The notes below the pieces were generated by a model that searched no databases, was not told the origin of the DNA, and worked only from the letters and a program-made list of their open reading frames with translations. Positions 1 to 11,830 of a DNA stretch of 64,000 nt are shown piece by piece. The DNA is taken from the NCBI RefSeq assembly GCF_958298935.1, contig NC_084924.1:26757819-26821818 (forward strand). The letters run 5' to 3'. This stretch comes from Phragmites australis (lineage: Eukaryota > Streptophyta > Magnoliopsida > Poales > Poaceae). Within the stretch, counting starts at the first letter, position 1. Each line of letters opens with the position of its first letter. The translations under genes were made by a program, and so were the position numbers.

Positions 1-883
1 TTTAGCTAATTAATTATTCCCTCATGTCTGTCATGGTTAGTATTTAGATGTTTTTGTCATTGTGTACATTAGAGAGATATGTACCCCTATTGCATACAAG
101 TCTAAAATATATTCCTGCTACATTACTATGCTAGTTTTAAAGGTTCTTGTTCATGATTTAGCTAACAATTGAAAAACCTAAAAAAAGTGTAGGTGCTGGT
201 TAAACTAACCTCCACTCTCGGTCTAACAACCACGTTTGGGGATCAGACAGTTAGACCAAGTGGGGGACTGTCTAACTGACTGCTCAAAATATTGCAGCCG
301 GTTTTGGTAACAAACAATATGGACCACGCTGGTTAAACCGGTTGGTTAGACCAAGATGGCGGTGGTCTAACCGGCTGCTCAAAATATTACAACCAGTTTC
401 GGTAACAAACCAACTGTAGTACTCAACATAGCATAGTCGATTGATATGAACAACCGAGTACAATAAAGACAATATTACAGCCGGTTTCGGTAACAAATTG
501 ACTTTACTACTCAGCATAGTACAATCAATTGATATAAACAACCAACTGTAATACTGACAATATTACAACCGATTCCGGTAATGAACCAACTTTACTACTC
601 AAAATAGTACAATCGGTTGATATGAACAACCGACCACAATACAGAAAATATTACAACCGGTTCCGATAACAAACTGACTGCACCACAGACCCTATCTTAG
701 TCAGTTTCAGTAAGGAACCGATTACAATACTTTGATTAGCTCAGTCGGTTTGTGACAGAAACTGACTGTAATAAAGATTATTACAGTCGATTCTTATAGC
801 CAATTAGAGTAGTTGCTCATTTTTACAGTCCACGTTATGCTATCGGTTTGAACACTGACTGAAAAATGGTTTTTGTAGTAGTG
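1..883. mobile_element. CACTA (En/Spm) transposon, right terminal part
   Basis: The segment ends at 883 with TTTTTGTAGTAGTG, the reverse complement of the CACTACTACAAAAA terminus of CACTA elements. About 200-860 is full of degenerate repeats built on CCGGTTTnGGTAACAAAC and GGTTgATATGAACAACCGA in both orientations, the subterminal repeat array expected next to a CACTA end. The element body lies to the left, outside the window. The putative 3-bp target duplication at the right end is TGA (884-886). The subterminal motif differs from the CCGGCAGTGAT motif of the other CACTA elements here, so this is another family. No coding sequence of the element is visible. Confidence 0.75.
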
Positions 884-949
884 TGAAAAGATATGGTGTG
901 CGGGGCTTGGGGGAAGGTGGCAAGGTGGGAGGCTGGAGAAGATGGATAG

Positions 950-1153
950 TTCTACCAGGTTGTCACCAAGGGGTGCGCATGGTCGCGCATGGGTATTGGG
1001 TCACAGGCCAGGAAATTCCAGCATGAGGGGCAGCTACCGGTGGATGTGACCACCGCGGTGGAGCACGGGTTCGTGAGAATCGACACGCAGGTGCTCAGGG
1101 CCCGCATGCATGGGGACCACATGCACCTCTCGCCACTGCAGTCCCTTACATGA
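950..1153 (+). pseudogene. Exon-like gene fragment, terminal coding exon of unknown gene
   Basis: An open frame of about 67 codons runs from 950 to a TGA at 1151-1153 in a GC-rich patch bordered by AT-rich DNA. It ends in the residues HMHLSPLQSLT and has no usable start; a TAG lies just upstream at 947-949. An acceptor-like TCTACCAG precedes 959. It looks like the last exon of a protein gene followed by a 3' UTR-like stretch to about 1380. I do not recognise the protein. It may be a captured fragment or the remnant of a host gene into which the neighbouring LINE inserted. Confidence 0.3.
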
Positions 1154-1213
1154 CTTGAGGTGCTGATTCGGATGAACTTACAATTCCTGATTACGAGCGA
1201 TAGCAACCATATA

Positions 1214-2110
1214 GTTATGGATAATTTATCAAGTTGCATCGATTTTACCACATGAATATTGAGGGGAATTCTTGTTCTATCAAGCCTACTGCTCTGCAAA
1301 TCATGAATGTAGTTTAGCATTTGAGTACATTTCCATTTTCTTTGGCTATCTACTCATGTAGCTTAGCATAACATCTCAAACTTTTTTTTTATAACGGAAG
1401 CTTTTATTAACTCTCATCGTTATATTAAAATGATACAACTGCATGAGAGTACATTTTTGGCCTCTGCGCAACTCAAATGCTCATAGCCTAAAGCACTAGA
1501 AATACTAGAAACAAAATGTCTAAACAAAGCCTGATACAGAATATGGTGGTGAGTTTAAAATCCGCCATCTAAAACCCCATTCATGCCGGGTAAACTGAAC
1601 CTAGACCACCAGCTCCAAACACGTACATGTCGTCGTAGTCAACTCTCGAGCCTCCGGCTGCTAGAGCACAGACCAAGTACAGAGCCAGCACGTACACACA
1701 CATATATATCCTGAACATAATTAAAATCTTTCTTTTTGTTAAAAACAATTTTATTTCTGCATAGCTATAACGACTAACACAGGGCTACTGCTGTAACCAA
1801 TATATAAGGTTTCAGTATTTTACTTAGACCACATAGCCAGTTTCCCATCATATGCGTTACGCTATGGGTCAAAGCCACCTGGATAATAAAACAAACGAAA
1901 CGTGCAAAATAACAATCAAAGAAAAGATGCTTAATTATTTCATTTTTGTGAGAGAAACAATACTTCTGAGTGCCTTGCTATTTTCTTTTTCAAGTTATCT
2001 TTAGTTAGGAGTACTCCTTGTTGGAGGTACAACGTGAATATTTTGATTTTTGTGGGTAACTTCAATTTCCACAATTTTTTGTTTATATCTAGGGTGCCAC
2101 TATGTTTTAA
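1214..2110. repeat. Left copy of a 0.9 kb direct repeat flanking the gypsy element
   Basis: This stretch matches 14122-15028 almost base for base in the same orientation. Both copies start at GTTATGGATAAT and end at ACTATGTTTTAA. Each holds about 170 bp of non-LINE DNA followed by the 3' end of a minus-strand LINE. The left copy ends exactly where the gypsy element begins, and the right copy starts exactly where it ends. A normal LTR insertion would leave only a 5-bp repeat here. Confidence 0.85.
1382..2110 (-). mobile_element. LINE 3'-end fragment (duplicate copy)
   Basis: Read on the minus strand, this ends in a poly-A tail (T run at 1382-1390) after an AATAAAAGC-type end, as LINEs do. It is the duplicate of the LINE end at 14291-15028 and stops at the gypsy LTR. 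It is the non-coding or terminal part of the element, and no intact frame is present. The remainder of the LINE lies to the right of the gypsy element. Confidence 0.6.
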
Positions 2111-2807
2111 TGACCGCTAAACCCAACCAAAGACGACCTTCGTTCTAGGGGAAGACCGAAGGCTCCTGAGTGTGACACGTGTTATGAGTAAATGATCTTG
2201 ATTTCTCTCTCACTTCATGTACAGTATGACCCTATTTATAGCCCGTACCCAACTATCTAGCGCTTGGATTTACAGTTTAACCCCCTCAACTGCCACATTC
2301 CCGGCATATTCGAGGGCATTATGGTACAATCAAGTACATTTGCATAATTACAACTGTGGTCTGGGCAGTTAAGTGGGCCTCGACGTCCATTTGTGGTCTT
2401 CGGCCAGTCTCATCGCTACGCTGAGGGCCCCTCTCCAGCTTCCAACCGAAGGTTCACCACGACCTTCACTCCTGTCTTCTGACGCCGGAGGCCGAAGGTA
2501 CGCCAGTACCTTTGCACCCTTCGGTAAGCGGAATCGCCGATCAACCTTCAGCTTCCGACCGAAGGTCTGCCGCAGCCTTCGCCTACGCGGGCGGCAGGGC
2601 AGACGTGCCTTCGGGCTTCGACCGAAGTTCCGTCGTGGCCTTTGCCCGCACGGATGGGGGTTATGGGCCAACCTTCGGGCTTCGACCGAAGGTACGCCAT
2701 GGTCTTCGCCTGCATTTCCTGAAACACCACTGCAACACCCATGAGTGTTTAGCCACTGGTAGACTTCGACTTGCCATTCGAAGGGGGGCGAGAGATCATC
2801 CCCAACA
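2111..2807 (-). repeat. Left LTR of the gypsy element (3' LTR of the element)
   Basis: Aligns with 13398-14121. Compared with the right LTR it lacks the 5 bases TTGGA just after the initial TG, and it lacks part of a CCGAAGG-rich segment. The right-hand edge CCCCAACA is intact. A TATA box on the minus strand (TATTTATA on the plus strand, 2233-2240) marks the element promoter. CCGAAGG/CCTTCGG words recur throughout. Confidence 0.88.
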
Positions 2808-2820
2808 GTAGCCCCCTACG
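2808..2820 (-). other. Polypurine tract of the gypsy element
   Basis: The minus strand reads GTAGGGGGCTAC immediately before the LTR start TGTTGGGG. A G-rich tract directly 5' of the 3' LTR is the expected primer site for plus-strand synthesis. Confidence 0.6.
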
Positions 2821-3263
2821 AGTAAGGTTCATCTTCGATGGGCCGAGCCTGTAAACCGAAAGATGTGTCTTAACGCCGTCCCCTTCGGCCCATCGAAGGC
2901 TTGCAGGGGGGGGGGGCAGGTTGCATTTTTGCAGATTCCCGTCTGAACTGTTGGTTGCGGTAACAATTTTAAATTTTATTATTATTATTTTATTTTGTTT
3001 TTGGTATGACCATCTTGCCCCTCAACAACTGTTACGTCAATGGGCATTAAATGTCTTCGCTGGACACCGAAACGTCTTTTCAGGCTTCGTTTTGAATTTC
3101 GACGTGTCTCGTTTTAACCACCTCTCCTTTTCACTGCTATAAATACAGCTGCGAGGTGATTTCTTTTTACCGCGTGCCATTGCTCAAGCTGCGACTCTCG
3201 TACGAAGTGTCACATTCTCTTGCTTACAAGGTTTTCGCCATCTCAGCTTTCTCAACGCAGCGT

Positions 3264-6200
3264 GATGGCGCCGAAGGCTAGATCGAACCTCCCGAAGACA
3301 TACTGGATTGAGCAGTCGAAAGTAGATGACGAAGTGTTAGTCAGCCTTGTGAAGTTAGGACTGATCAGCGACATTTTGAAGGTTAGGCTCCCAGGGAGCC
3401 ATGAGACGCTGGAGCTTGCTGATGACGAAGTTGTCGCTTCATTGACTACTTCCGCGCAGGCCTCCGCTTCCCTTGCGATGATATGGTGACCAAGGTATTG
3501 AAATTATTTGAAGTGTACTTACACCAGCTCATGCCCAATGCCATTGTGAGGCTAGGTCTATTCGCTTGGGCTGCTCGATCCGAAGGGGCGAAAGCGTCAG
3601 CCAGGGCCTTCGCCGCCGCCCACCGGCTTCACCCCCAGCTGAAGCCCATTTTTGCCCGCAGCGTGCAGAGCGAAGCACACTACATGTGTTTAAACTTCGC
3701 TTATTGCGCTGGCTTGTCCATGCCCGCCATTCTATACAAAAATAAGTGGCCGAAGGACTAGACACAATGGTGGTTCTACCACAAGGTGGACCAACAGGAA
3801 TTTCTTGTTTCAAAATGCGAAGAGGTGAAAGGGAACCGCACCCCCAACGTGCAATTGAAGGCATCTCAGCGGCCTGCTCTTGAAGCCTTCGCCAGACGCG
3901 CGAAGTATTTGTCCACCTGGGACCTCGTAGAAGAATTCATAGATGCTGAAGTATGGCCCCTCAGCCGGGATTGGAGCATCTTGAAGTTTAGAGAAAAGGG
4001 GCCGGAGGGGCTCTGCCGTCCCCACCCTGTCGTTCAAGGCTTCACGGGTACACATATACATTTATTATTAATGTTTCTGGATGCACCCTCGCTGTCATTT
4101 GCTTATGTTTCTTGATTTTCGCCAGACCTATCGGTGGCCGAAGTCGAAGCGAGGGCTACGATGCTGCTTGGGAAGTTCACGCCGGGCGAAGCCCAGTTGT
4201 GTGCTGAGCAGGGTCTTGGCCGAAGGCTGAACCGAATCTTGGAGTATAGGGGCCTTTCCTATAGAGATAGGCCGAAGACCAGCGCGCCCCTGCAAGGTCC
4301 TGGAGATGGTTCCCCGGCCGACGACATCAGCGAAGAACTCCCTGTTGGCAGCCCGAGAAAACAAAGACATCTGGATCGTTCACCACAAGGAGGCAGGAAG
4401 AAGAAGGCTCTCGTCCTTAGGAAGAGGCCTCGTGAGGTTGCCTTCGACGACATTCGCGAGGAAGTAACTCCCGAGGGTTCAGTGGCACTGCGCGCTGTGC
4501 CCCTCTGGCAAGAGCTACCCGAGGGTACTCAGGGTCTCCGCTCCTCACCGAAGTCGTCATTTTTCTCTCGCGTGGATCTTCCCACGCTGATCTAGCGATG
4601 ACAAGGAGGATCCGTCGGATACACGCACCATCGTCGAGACTGTGGCAAGGGACACCAAAGTCGAAGGGGCTGAAAATATCGAGGCAGTAGCCGACTCTTC
4701 GTCCTCGAGCTCGTCCTCCGACAAGTCATCTAGTGGCCATATAGCCATTGAGACGGAGGAGTCTACACCCACCATGCCCCACCGTGGAGGGAAAGGACTG
4801 ATGAGTCACGGTGGGTTGATCAACGCGAAGGCTATCGAGCCTGAGGCATTTAAGATGTCATCATTTGAACCAATTTCTAGGGAGGTCAGCGATGCTAAGA
4901 AAATCTTCAGCACCTTCGTCCTACCAGAGCTTGAGATATCCCTCGCCCGGAAGCCTGCCACCGAGCTCCTTGACGCTTCCAACATGGCAATTGCGAAGGT
5001 ATCTTCCTATGTTTTATTATGTTTATTTTTTGCCTTGTTGCATTATTTTGTTACTTGTTCTCATACTCGTGCGACATCGCAGGCTATGCTTATCTCGCGT
5101 GCTCAGCGCAAATAAGCTAAAAATTATGAAGCCTGCGCTAGGAATGCGGAGGCACAAAGGGACATGTTACAGAATCAGGCGAAAAAAGCTGAAGCCCAGA
5201 AGCGCGAATTCTCGCGCTGAGTGAGGGAAGCCGAGGCGCGCCTGCAACAACTTGAAAAGGAACTAAGCTCCCTCCGCTTGGATAAACAGAGCGCCGAAGA
5301 AGAGGTCAAATGCTTGTGGCAAAATCTACAATCATCCGAAGCGCAAGTCTCGAACCTACAGGCGCTCTGCACCGCTGAAACCGCTAAAGCGCAGCAGTTG
5401 TATGAAGAGATGGGCGAGGCGAAGGCTTTCTCTGAAGATGCCCTGAATGTACTTGGAGAGCTAGAGCCGAAGGTCGTCGCCGCCTGCGAAGCCATCAGCA
5501 GCACCTTTGAAGGGATTGGTGCTTCCACGCCTCCAACACTTGATATTGTTGGGCTGGGTGGTCTCATAGGATGGATTAATGAAACCAACGGAAGCCTTCT
5601 CCCCGTGGCTCAATTGTACGGTGACTTCTACGCAATGGTCTCAGCCTGGAGCCTAGTACAGTCAATTAAAATGACTGGCTGCGACCATCACGTTGCACTT
5701 CAGAAGCACACCTTCAGTTATCCAACAGATATGTCTACTTCGGCCGTGTCAAGGGTGTCGAAGGCCACCGCGCGATCATTCACCACTAATTATTGGTGTA
5801 GACATGGCTGCAATATCGCCCTCCGGGAGGCGGAGATCAACCGCCAGCAAGTACATTATTTCTTCTTATTATTTTTACTTAATTGGTTCAGTCGTGTGCG
5901 CATTGAACAAATCTTTCTGTTGCAGGCGAAGGCGAGGGACGACCCTTTGGCTAAAGCCATGATCACGACGGCCGAAGAGATAGGGAAGGTGTGACGAAAT
6001 AGCGCGAAGCTTCATATTGACTCTTGAAATTTTGTTATAAACTGAGGCAGTGTAATATATATTAGCAGTGTAATATATACTATTTTTACTTGTTTGCCAA
6101 ATGTTCTTGACTATTTGCGCTCCCTGCGCAGGTCCTCCCCTCGGACACTACGTAGGTAGCAGAAGACGCTGTTCCCATTACTATGATGCGGATCAATTTT

Positions 6201-6474
6201 TTGTATCATGGTCTTGTTGGGACTCCTTCCGCCGCTGCCATCCAGATATTGAATTCGAGAGGTACTGGGGGGCGAAGTGTAGGGCATATGATGCGATGAA
6301 TAACAGAACCAAAGCATTTTGGAGATCTTTTAGCCCTTCGGCTTTGGTTACCTGTAGGGCTGAGCGCAATTCACGTTGGATTGCGCGCGGAGACGTCGAA
6401 CCTCCACATACTCTCATCGATCCGAAGCCCAAGCCAGAGGACGATAACGACGGACTCTTGCCTCACCAGCCTTA
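3264..6474 (+). pseudogene. Antisense ORF of the gypsy element (plant Transposase_28-type), multi-exon, broken
   Basis: This runs opposite to gag-pol, a hallmark of some Tat-lineage elements. It starts at ATG 3264 (MAPKAR). The family-like segment FRAGLRFPCDDMVTKVLKLF is reached only after a one-base frame change near 3437-3440. A TAG at 3759-3761 then interrupts PKD/TQWWFYHKVD. Likely introns: 4047 to about 4126 (donor GGTACACA, acceptor TTCGCCAG), one near 5000-5082, one near 5850-5924, and one ending at the CTGCGCAG acceptor before about 6132. The middle exons (about 4642-4990 and 5221-5650) are rich in Ser, Glu and Ala and look coiled-coil. The function of this protein family is unknown, and the similarity is to retrotransposon-borne 'putative gypsy type transposon' proteins, recognised by eye. 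This copy is not translatable as one product. Confidence 0.6.
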
Positions 6475-6885
6475 GCTTTGTTACCGCCGGGGACCCTCTT
6501 CGCAACTAGTGCAACATACCGAAGGCGGGAGCGCCCCTCATGTTTCTCCATCCCCTTCATCTTCTTATGTTGGGTCCCCATTGGACCTAACGATGCCTTT
6601 TCATGCTAGTCAAGGAATAGCCTTTCAATTTGGCTTTAGCCGATGTTATAAGGATTTTGTTGATCCTGATATTGATCACTTTGCGGAATAAAAGAATGTT
6701 TTATACAATTGATGTTACTTCATTTTTGCCGATTGAGTTGTTCCTTCAGCGGCACCACGCTTGAAGTGTGATCTCAACAAAGCCGTTTTGTGATGCTGTC
6801 GAGGCTTAGGAACATTTCATAATGACGCAAACGAAGCCTCCCTCGGCGAACGCCGTTCACCCGAATCTAGGGCCGTAGGGAACTT

Positions 6886-7110
6886 TGACAGCGCCGCCCG
6901 CGAAGCGTTTTCTTGAGTGTCGTCATCCCCGACATTTTAGTTGGGGGGACACTTCGGCGGCAATGAAAGTTAAGCACTGCTCTGAGAACGCCGTCCCCCC
7001 CCCCTCGACTTTTTGGCTGTAGGTACCTTCGGCAGCGATGAAAGTTAAGTACTGTTCCGAGAACGCCGCCCCCCCCCCCCCGACCTTTTGTCGTAGGTAC
7101 CTTCGGTAGA
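6886..7110. repeat. Tandem repeat of about 76 bp with poly-C tracts in the gypsy 3' region
   Basis: GAAAGTTAAGcACTG..GAGAACGCC begins near 6965 and again near 7041, a period of 76. A third, weaker unit precedes them. Each unit contains a run of 9-14 C followed by CGACtTTTTGgCTGTAGGTACCTTCGG. It lies between the antisense ORF and the end of pol, in non-coding DNA. Confidence 0.6.
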
Positions 7111-7217
7111 TGGAACCTTATTCCTAATGGTCCGGTAGCATGTGGCATTATCTCGCGTTGTAATTCCTATTTATTCTTATCTCTTTTGTTTTTTTCGAAG
7201 CTTTGCTTTTTCTTCGA

Positions 7218-7680
7218 AGCTTTGCTTTTTCTTCGGTGCAGGGGTAGGCACTCTTAGCCCCTGACTTTGCCGAGAGATACGTCGCCTGATCTTAGGTCGA
7301 GTAATACTTCAGATTTTTATTTTCTCCGAAGGTTTGCTTCTCCTTCGGTGCGGGGGCAGGCACTCTTTGCCCCCGACTTGGCCGAGAGGTGCGCCACCTT
7401 CTTTTAGGTCGAGCAGCACTTCGGCTTTTTCTTCCGAAGGTTTGCTCCTCCTTCAGTGCGGGGGTAAGCACTCTTAGCACCCGACTTGGCCGAGAGGTGC
7501 GCCACCTTCTTTTAGGTTGAGCAGCACTTCGGCTTTTTTCTTCCGAAGGTTTGTATCTCCTTCGGTGCGGGGGCAGGCACTCTTAGCCCCTGACTTGGCC
7601 GAGAGGTGCACCGCCTTCTTTTAGGTCGAGCGTTACTTCGGCTTTTATATATATATATATTTATTTTAGGTCGAAGGGTA
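7218..7680. repeat. Tandem repeat of about 108 bp in the gypsy internal region
   Basis: The unit CCGAAGGTTTGCt...GCGGGGGcAGGCACTCTTaGCCCC...GAGAGGTGCGCCACCTTC starts at 7326, 7434 and 7543 (spacing 108 and 109). A divergent unit lies upstream from about 7218. It sits between the convergent ends of pol and the antisense ORF. The short ORFs here are by-products of the repeat. Confidence 0.75.
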
Positions 7681-7959
7681 TGGTGTCTTTTCTTGACACT
7701 TCGCACCTCAAGTTTTGCAGCGGATTTTCAGCGTGCTCCTCGTCGATTGGTGTGCCCCCTTGTTCTAAAGGGCTACCACACTTCGACGATGAGTTATTCG
7801 TACTCAAACCAAAGTGCATTCTTTCTTGGGGGTATTTCCATATATTTTGATGTTTACAAAGGTCCCTGCCTCATTAAAAAGCTCACGCCCTAACGAAGGG
7901 TTCCCCCTATGAGGAAAAGAGTCCCCAGGAGCGAAGTTCTTTAAGGATATTTTCTTGTC

Positions 7960-8850
7960 TCTCCACCTTCTAGTCTCCTCCTAGTATTTGTTCAAGTTTC
8001 GGTAGCCTGCAACCTCACTTCCTTGAGCGCATCTTTTGATGTTAATTCTTCGCTTTGTGCCAATTCATTTATGACCCTAAATGATTTGTTCTTACATTCT
8101 TCTAGAGTCATCGCTTCTTTGCCAAAGAGTAGATGAAATGGTGTGAAATTGGTCGGCCTTGTTACTGTTGTTCTTATAGACCATAAGACCTTCGGCAGCT
8201 CTTCGACCTATTTTCCTTTCGCCAGGCCTTGCAGACACCTCGCAACACCAGCAAAGATGATGCCGTTCGCCCTTTCCACGGCTCCATTCGACTGTGGGTG
8301 ATACACGGATGCGAAATGGACTTTGATTCCCAAGCCTTCGCAGAAATGCCTGAATCCTGCACTATCAAATTGGGTGCCATTCTCCACAGTTACTTCGTGT
8401 GGGACTCCGAAGCAGCAGATGATGTTCTGCCACAAGAATTTGTGGATATTTTTTGATGTTATATTCACGAGCGGCATTGCCTCCACCCATTTGGAGAAGT
8501 ATTCAACTGCAATGACAGCATAGCGCAAGTTTCCTGGAGCAGCCGGCAGCTGGCTGACAATGTCAATTCCCCACCGCGTTAATAGCCAAATTGATGGAAT
8601 GAGCTGTGTCTTCGTTGAAGGCCTGTTTGACCCCTTCGCCCAGTACTGGCACTGCGTACAACTTCGGACTATGTAATCCGCATCACTGAGCGCCTTCGGC
8701 CAAAAGAATCCTTGTTTGTATACCTTTCCAACTAGGGCTCGAGTGCCTACATGTGAGCCACACAGTCCCCCATGTATTTCTCTCAGCAAACTTTGCCCTT
8801 CTTCCTGAGATATGCATTACAGCAAAGGTGCAGAGACTCCGACCTTGTAC
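7960..8850 (-). pseudogene. Gypsy integrase domain
   Basis: The central open frame (8208-8789) shows the HHCC zinc-binding region (HVGTRAL...CTQCQYWAK). The integrase core follows, with the first catalytic Asp in WGIDIV and the last Glu in the SNGAVERAN motif. The second catalytic position, normally Asp in VDNGTQF, reads Glu here (TVENGTQF). The C-terminal part continues to about 7960 but is out of frame or stopped. Integrase joins element DNA to the host chromosome. With the altered catalytic residue and broken ends this copy is probably inactive. Confidence 0.8.
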
Positions 8851-8960
8851 AAATCATTTCCCACAATTTTGTAGTTCCTGGCTCTTTGGGCCATGCGCTT
8901 CGCTTCAACATTATCTTCGGGCTCATAATAGCCATGAAGGTAAGCCATTATGGGAGAGCA

Positions 8961-9713
8961 TCAATCTGTTCTTTCAATTATAGCAACCGAACGTGTCCTC
9001 CGCGAAGAGTCCTCTACAGCTGGCATACTCAACTTTTGGTAGAATACATCTGGCGGTATTGGCAGATTTTGTGTTGTGGCCTTTGTGAGGTCATCTACTT
9101 CAAAGTTGTCATTCCTTGATATACTCTTGACCATGAACCCCAGGAAGTGCTTTTCCATGCTTCAGACTGCTGCCATGTACCTAACAAGCTCTGGTTCTTT
9201 TGTCTGAAATATCTTGTCAATCTGGCTTGCTATTACTTTAGAGTCCGTCTTAACCAGCACCCTTCGGGCGCCCAAAGCTTTCGCTTTGCAAAGGCCAAGG
9301 AGGACGGCTTCGTACTCTGTGACATTGTTTGTTGATCAAAATTCTAGTCTGGCAGCATATCTTAATTTTACCCCCGAAGGCAAAGATAGTACCACCGCTG
9401 CACTTGCTCCTGTGGCCCCCCAGGCCCCGTCATAATATGCAATCCAGATCGGGTCTGACGGTTCTTCTGCTGGGGCTTCGGCAAGCGGCGTCCATTCTAC
9501 TACGAAGTTTGCTAACGCCTGGGACTTCATCGCTGTTCTTGCCACGAAAACTATCATGAGTGGAGCGATCTCTGAAGCCCATTTTGCCATCCTTCCTGTA
9601 GCTTCCCGATTTTCAAACATATCGAAAAGGGGTAGGGAGGTCGGCACTGTAATCTTGTGAGCCGTGAAGTAATGGCGAAGCTTGCGCGATGCCATTACTA
9701 GTGCGTATGCCAC
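8961..9713 (-). pseudogene. Gypsy RNase H region
   Basis: The frame contains a MASRKLRHYF motif typical of the RT-RNase H linker and AYYDGAWG with the first RNase H catalytic Asp. After a TGA near 9333 it resumes as NNVTEYEAVLLGL, carrying the Glu, and VKTDSKV, carrying the next Asp. RNase H removes the RNA of the RNA-DNA hybrid during reverse transcription. The in-frame stop shows that the polyprotein is broken. Confidence 0.75.
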
Positions 9714-11146
9714 CTTTCCATTTCGGTGTAGAATATCTTCGGGCCCGCAAGAGCCTCCGACACGTAATATATTGGAAACTGTTGTAGCTTGTTATTTACT
9801 TGCCTCTCCTGCACAAGTACGACACTTACTGCCGAAGCGGATGCCGCTATGTACAACAACAAATCAGCCTCGGGATCGGGACTGGATAGGGCTGTGAGCT
9901 TCGTTAGATAGTTCTTGAGTTCATCAAAGGCTTCTTGCTGCTCTGTGTCCCATTTGAATGGGTCGGAGCCTTTTAACGTCTTGAAGAAAGGTAGGCTTCG
10001 CTCTGCGGATTTTGCAATGAACCAATTCAGCACTGTCTACCTACCTGCCAGGCGCTGTGCTTGTTTCCTGCTCTGCGGTGGATTCATATCGATTATTGCC
10101 TGAATTTTTTGGGGTTCTACTTCGATGCCCTTCTTTGACACCAAGAACCCCATTAGCCTCCCGGATTGTACTCCAAAGGCACATTTTTCAGGGTTTAGCT
10201 TTAGGCCCGCCCTTCGCAAGTTTCCGAAGGTTTCCCCTAGGTCTTCGAGATGTTGGTTCTTTCTGGCACTCTTGACCACTATGTCGTCGACGTATGCCAG
10301 GACATTTCGCCCTATTTGTAAACTTAACACTATTTGCACCAACCTGATGAAGGTAGCGCCAGCATTTCGAAGGCCAAAGGGCATCCTCACAAAGCAGTAT
10401 ATGCCGAAGGAGGTTCTGAAACTTGTCTTCTACTCATCCTCCTTCGCCATCCAAACTTGGTGGTACCCAGAGTATGCATCTAGGAAACTCAACATTTCAC
10501 AACCAGTAGCAGAGTCCACCAGCTGATCAATTCTAGGTAGTGGGAAATCATCCTTCGGACAGGCCCTGTTTAGGCCCGTGAAGTCTACGCACATTCTCCA
10601 CTTGCCATTACTTTTCCTAACTAGCACTGGGTTTGCCAGCCACTCTGAGTGCAACACTTCACGTATCACGCCAGCGTCGAGCAGTTTCTTTACTTCAGCC
10701 TTCGCTGCTTCTTCCCTTTCATTCGAAGCTTTCCGAAGCTTTTGCTTCTTTGGCCTCGCGCTGGGGTCTTCATTTAAAGTGTGCTGAATGATTTTCCTAC
10801 TAACTCCTTGCAGGTCCTTTGGAGACCAGGCGAAGACATCCTCATTGCTGCGAAGGAACATTATCAATTCTCGCTGGTCTTCCTCTGGGACCTCCGCCCC
10901 GATGATGATTTTTTTATCTGGCTTATATGGATGTAGCGGCACTATTTTGGTCTCCCCTTCTGGTGTAGCCTTCGCCACCTTCTTTACCTTCGGCTGGACC
11001 TCACATTCCCTGAGATCCATCGAAGGCCCCGTCACCACATGGACATTTCGCTGACCTGGAGTGATTCCTACTTCGATCCTACAGGCCACTTGCTGATCTC
11101 CGAGCACTGTTATGACGCCTCCGGGACCCGACATCTTCATACACAA
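9698..11146 (-). pseudogene. Gypsy reverse transcriptase
   Basis: Open frames at 10430-11146, 10037-10390 and 9698-10033 join into the Ty3-type reverse transcriptase. Palm motifs are visible: WRMCVDFTGLNRACPKD, RMPFGLRNAGATF and the catalytic AYVDDIVVKS. A stop at about 10429, where the family has Glu after KEDE, splits the first two parts. It copies element RNA into DNA in the cytoplasmic particle. The motifs are intact but the polyprotein is interrupted. Confidence 0.88.
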
Positions 11147-11188
11147 ATATGCATGGTGCGGTATTGCTCCGAATGTGTTAAGGACTCC

Positions 11189-11830
11189 CTACCCGAATAT
11201 CGCATTATAGGGATAGTTGTTATCGACCACATAGAAGGTAATGTCCTCCGTCCGGAAATTTGACCCTTCACCAAATGACACCGGGATTGTTATCTTTCCC
11301 AAAGTGTTGATTGCATTTCCGTCGAAGCCTAGTAATGGAGACCCAGCCTGGTCCAGGTCGCTTCGCTGTAAACCTATTTTGTCAAAGGCATCCGCAAAGA
11401 TGATATCTGTCGAGCTTCCGCCATCTATCAGGATTCTATGCACTTCATTTCCCAAAATGTTTGCTGTAACCACGAAGGCGTTCGTGTGTGGGTAATCTAG
11501 AACCCTCATGTCATCTTTTGAGAATGTAATGGGCACATTGGACCACCTTGAGTGAACGTAAGTTGGCCCTACGTCAACATGGTTAACCCTTCGCACATAT
11601 TCTTTTCGCTGCCTCTTCGACTCTGTCTCCTGATTGCATCCTCCTGAGATTGCCAACACCACGTTGTATCCACGATCCACTGTGTTCACCGACCTGCTGG
11701 TCTCCGGTGGTGCTTCGATCGCTGGTCTCGGTGGAGGCAGAGGTAGCTCCCCTTGGAAGGCCAATTGTCCAGACGTCTGATCCAGCTGAGCAGAGGCTAT
11801 GGGGGCATATTGTTGTGCTGGTGCGAGCAT
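11189..11830 (-). pseudogene. Gypsy aspartic protease region
   Basis: The frame contains [14 protein letters not shown], the retropepsin active site in the DGGSS form that is common in Tat-type elements. It is followed by [16 protein letters not shown] and YNAIFG. The enzyme would cleave the Gag-Pol polyprotein. It lies between gag and reverse transcriptase in the usual gypsy order. It is open for 213 codons, but its neighbours are disrupted. Confidence 0.75.

Noticed and set aside
2369..2811. Overlapping open frames on both strands at the left LTR (and 13665-14095)
   Set aside because: They lie wholly inside the gypsy LTR and arise from CCGAAGG-rich sequence; the same pattern recurs in both LTRs.
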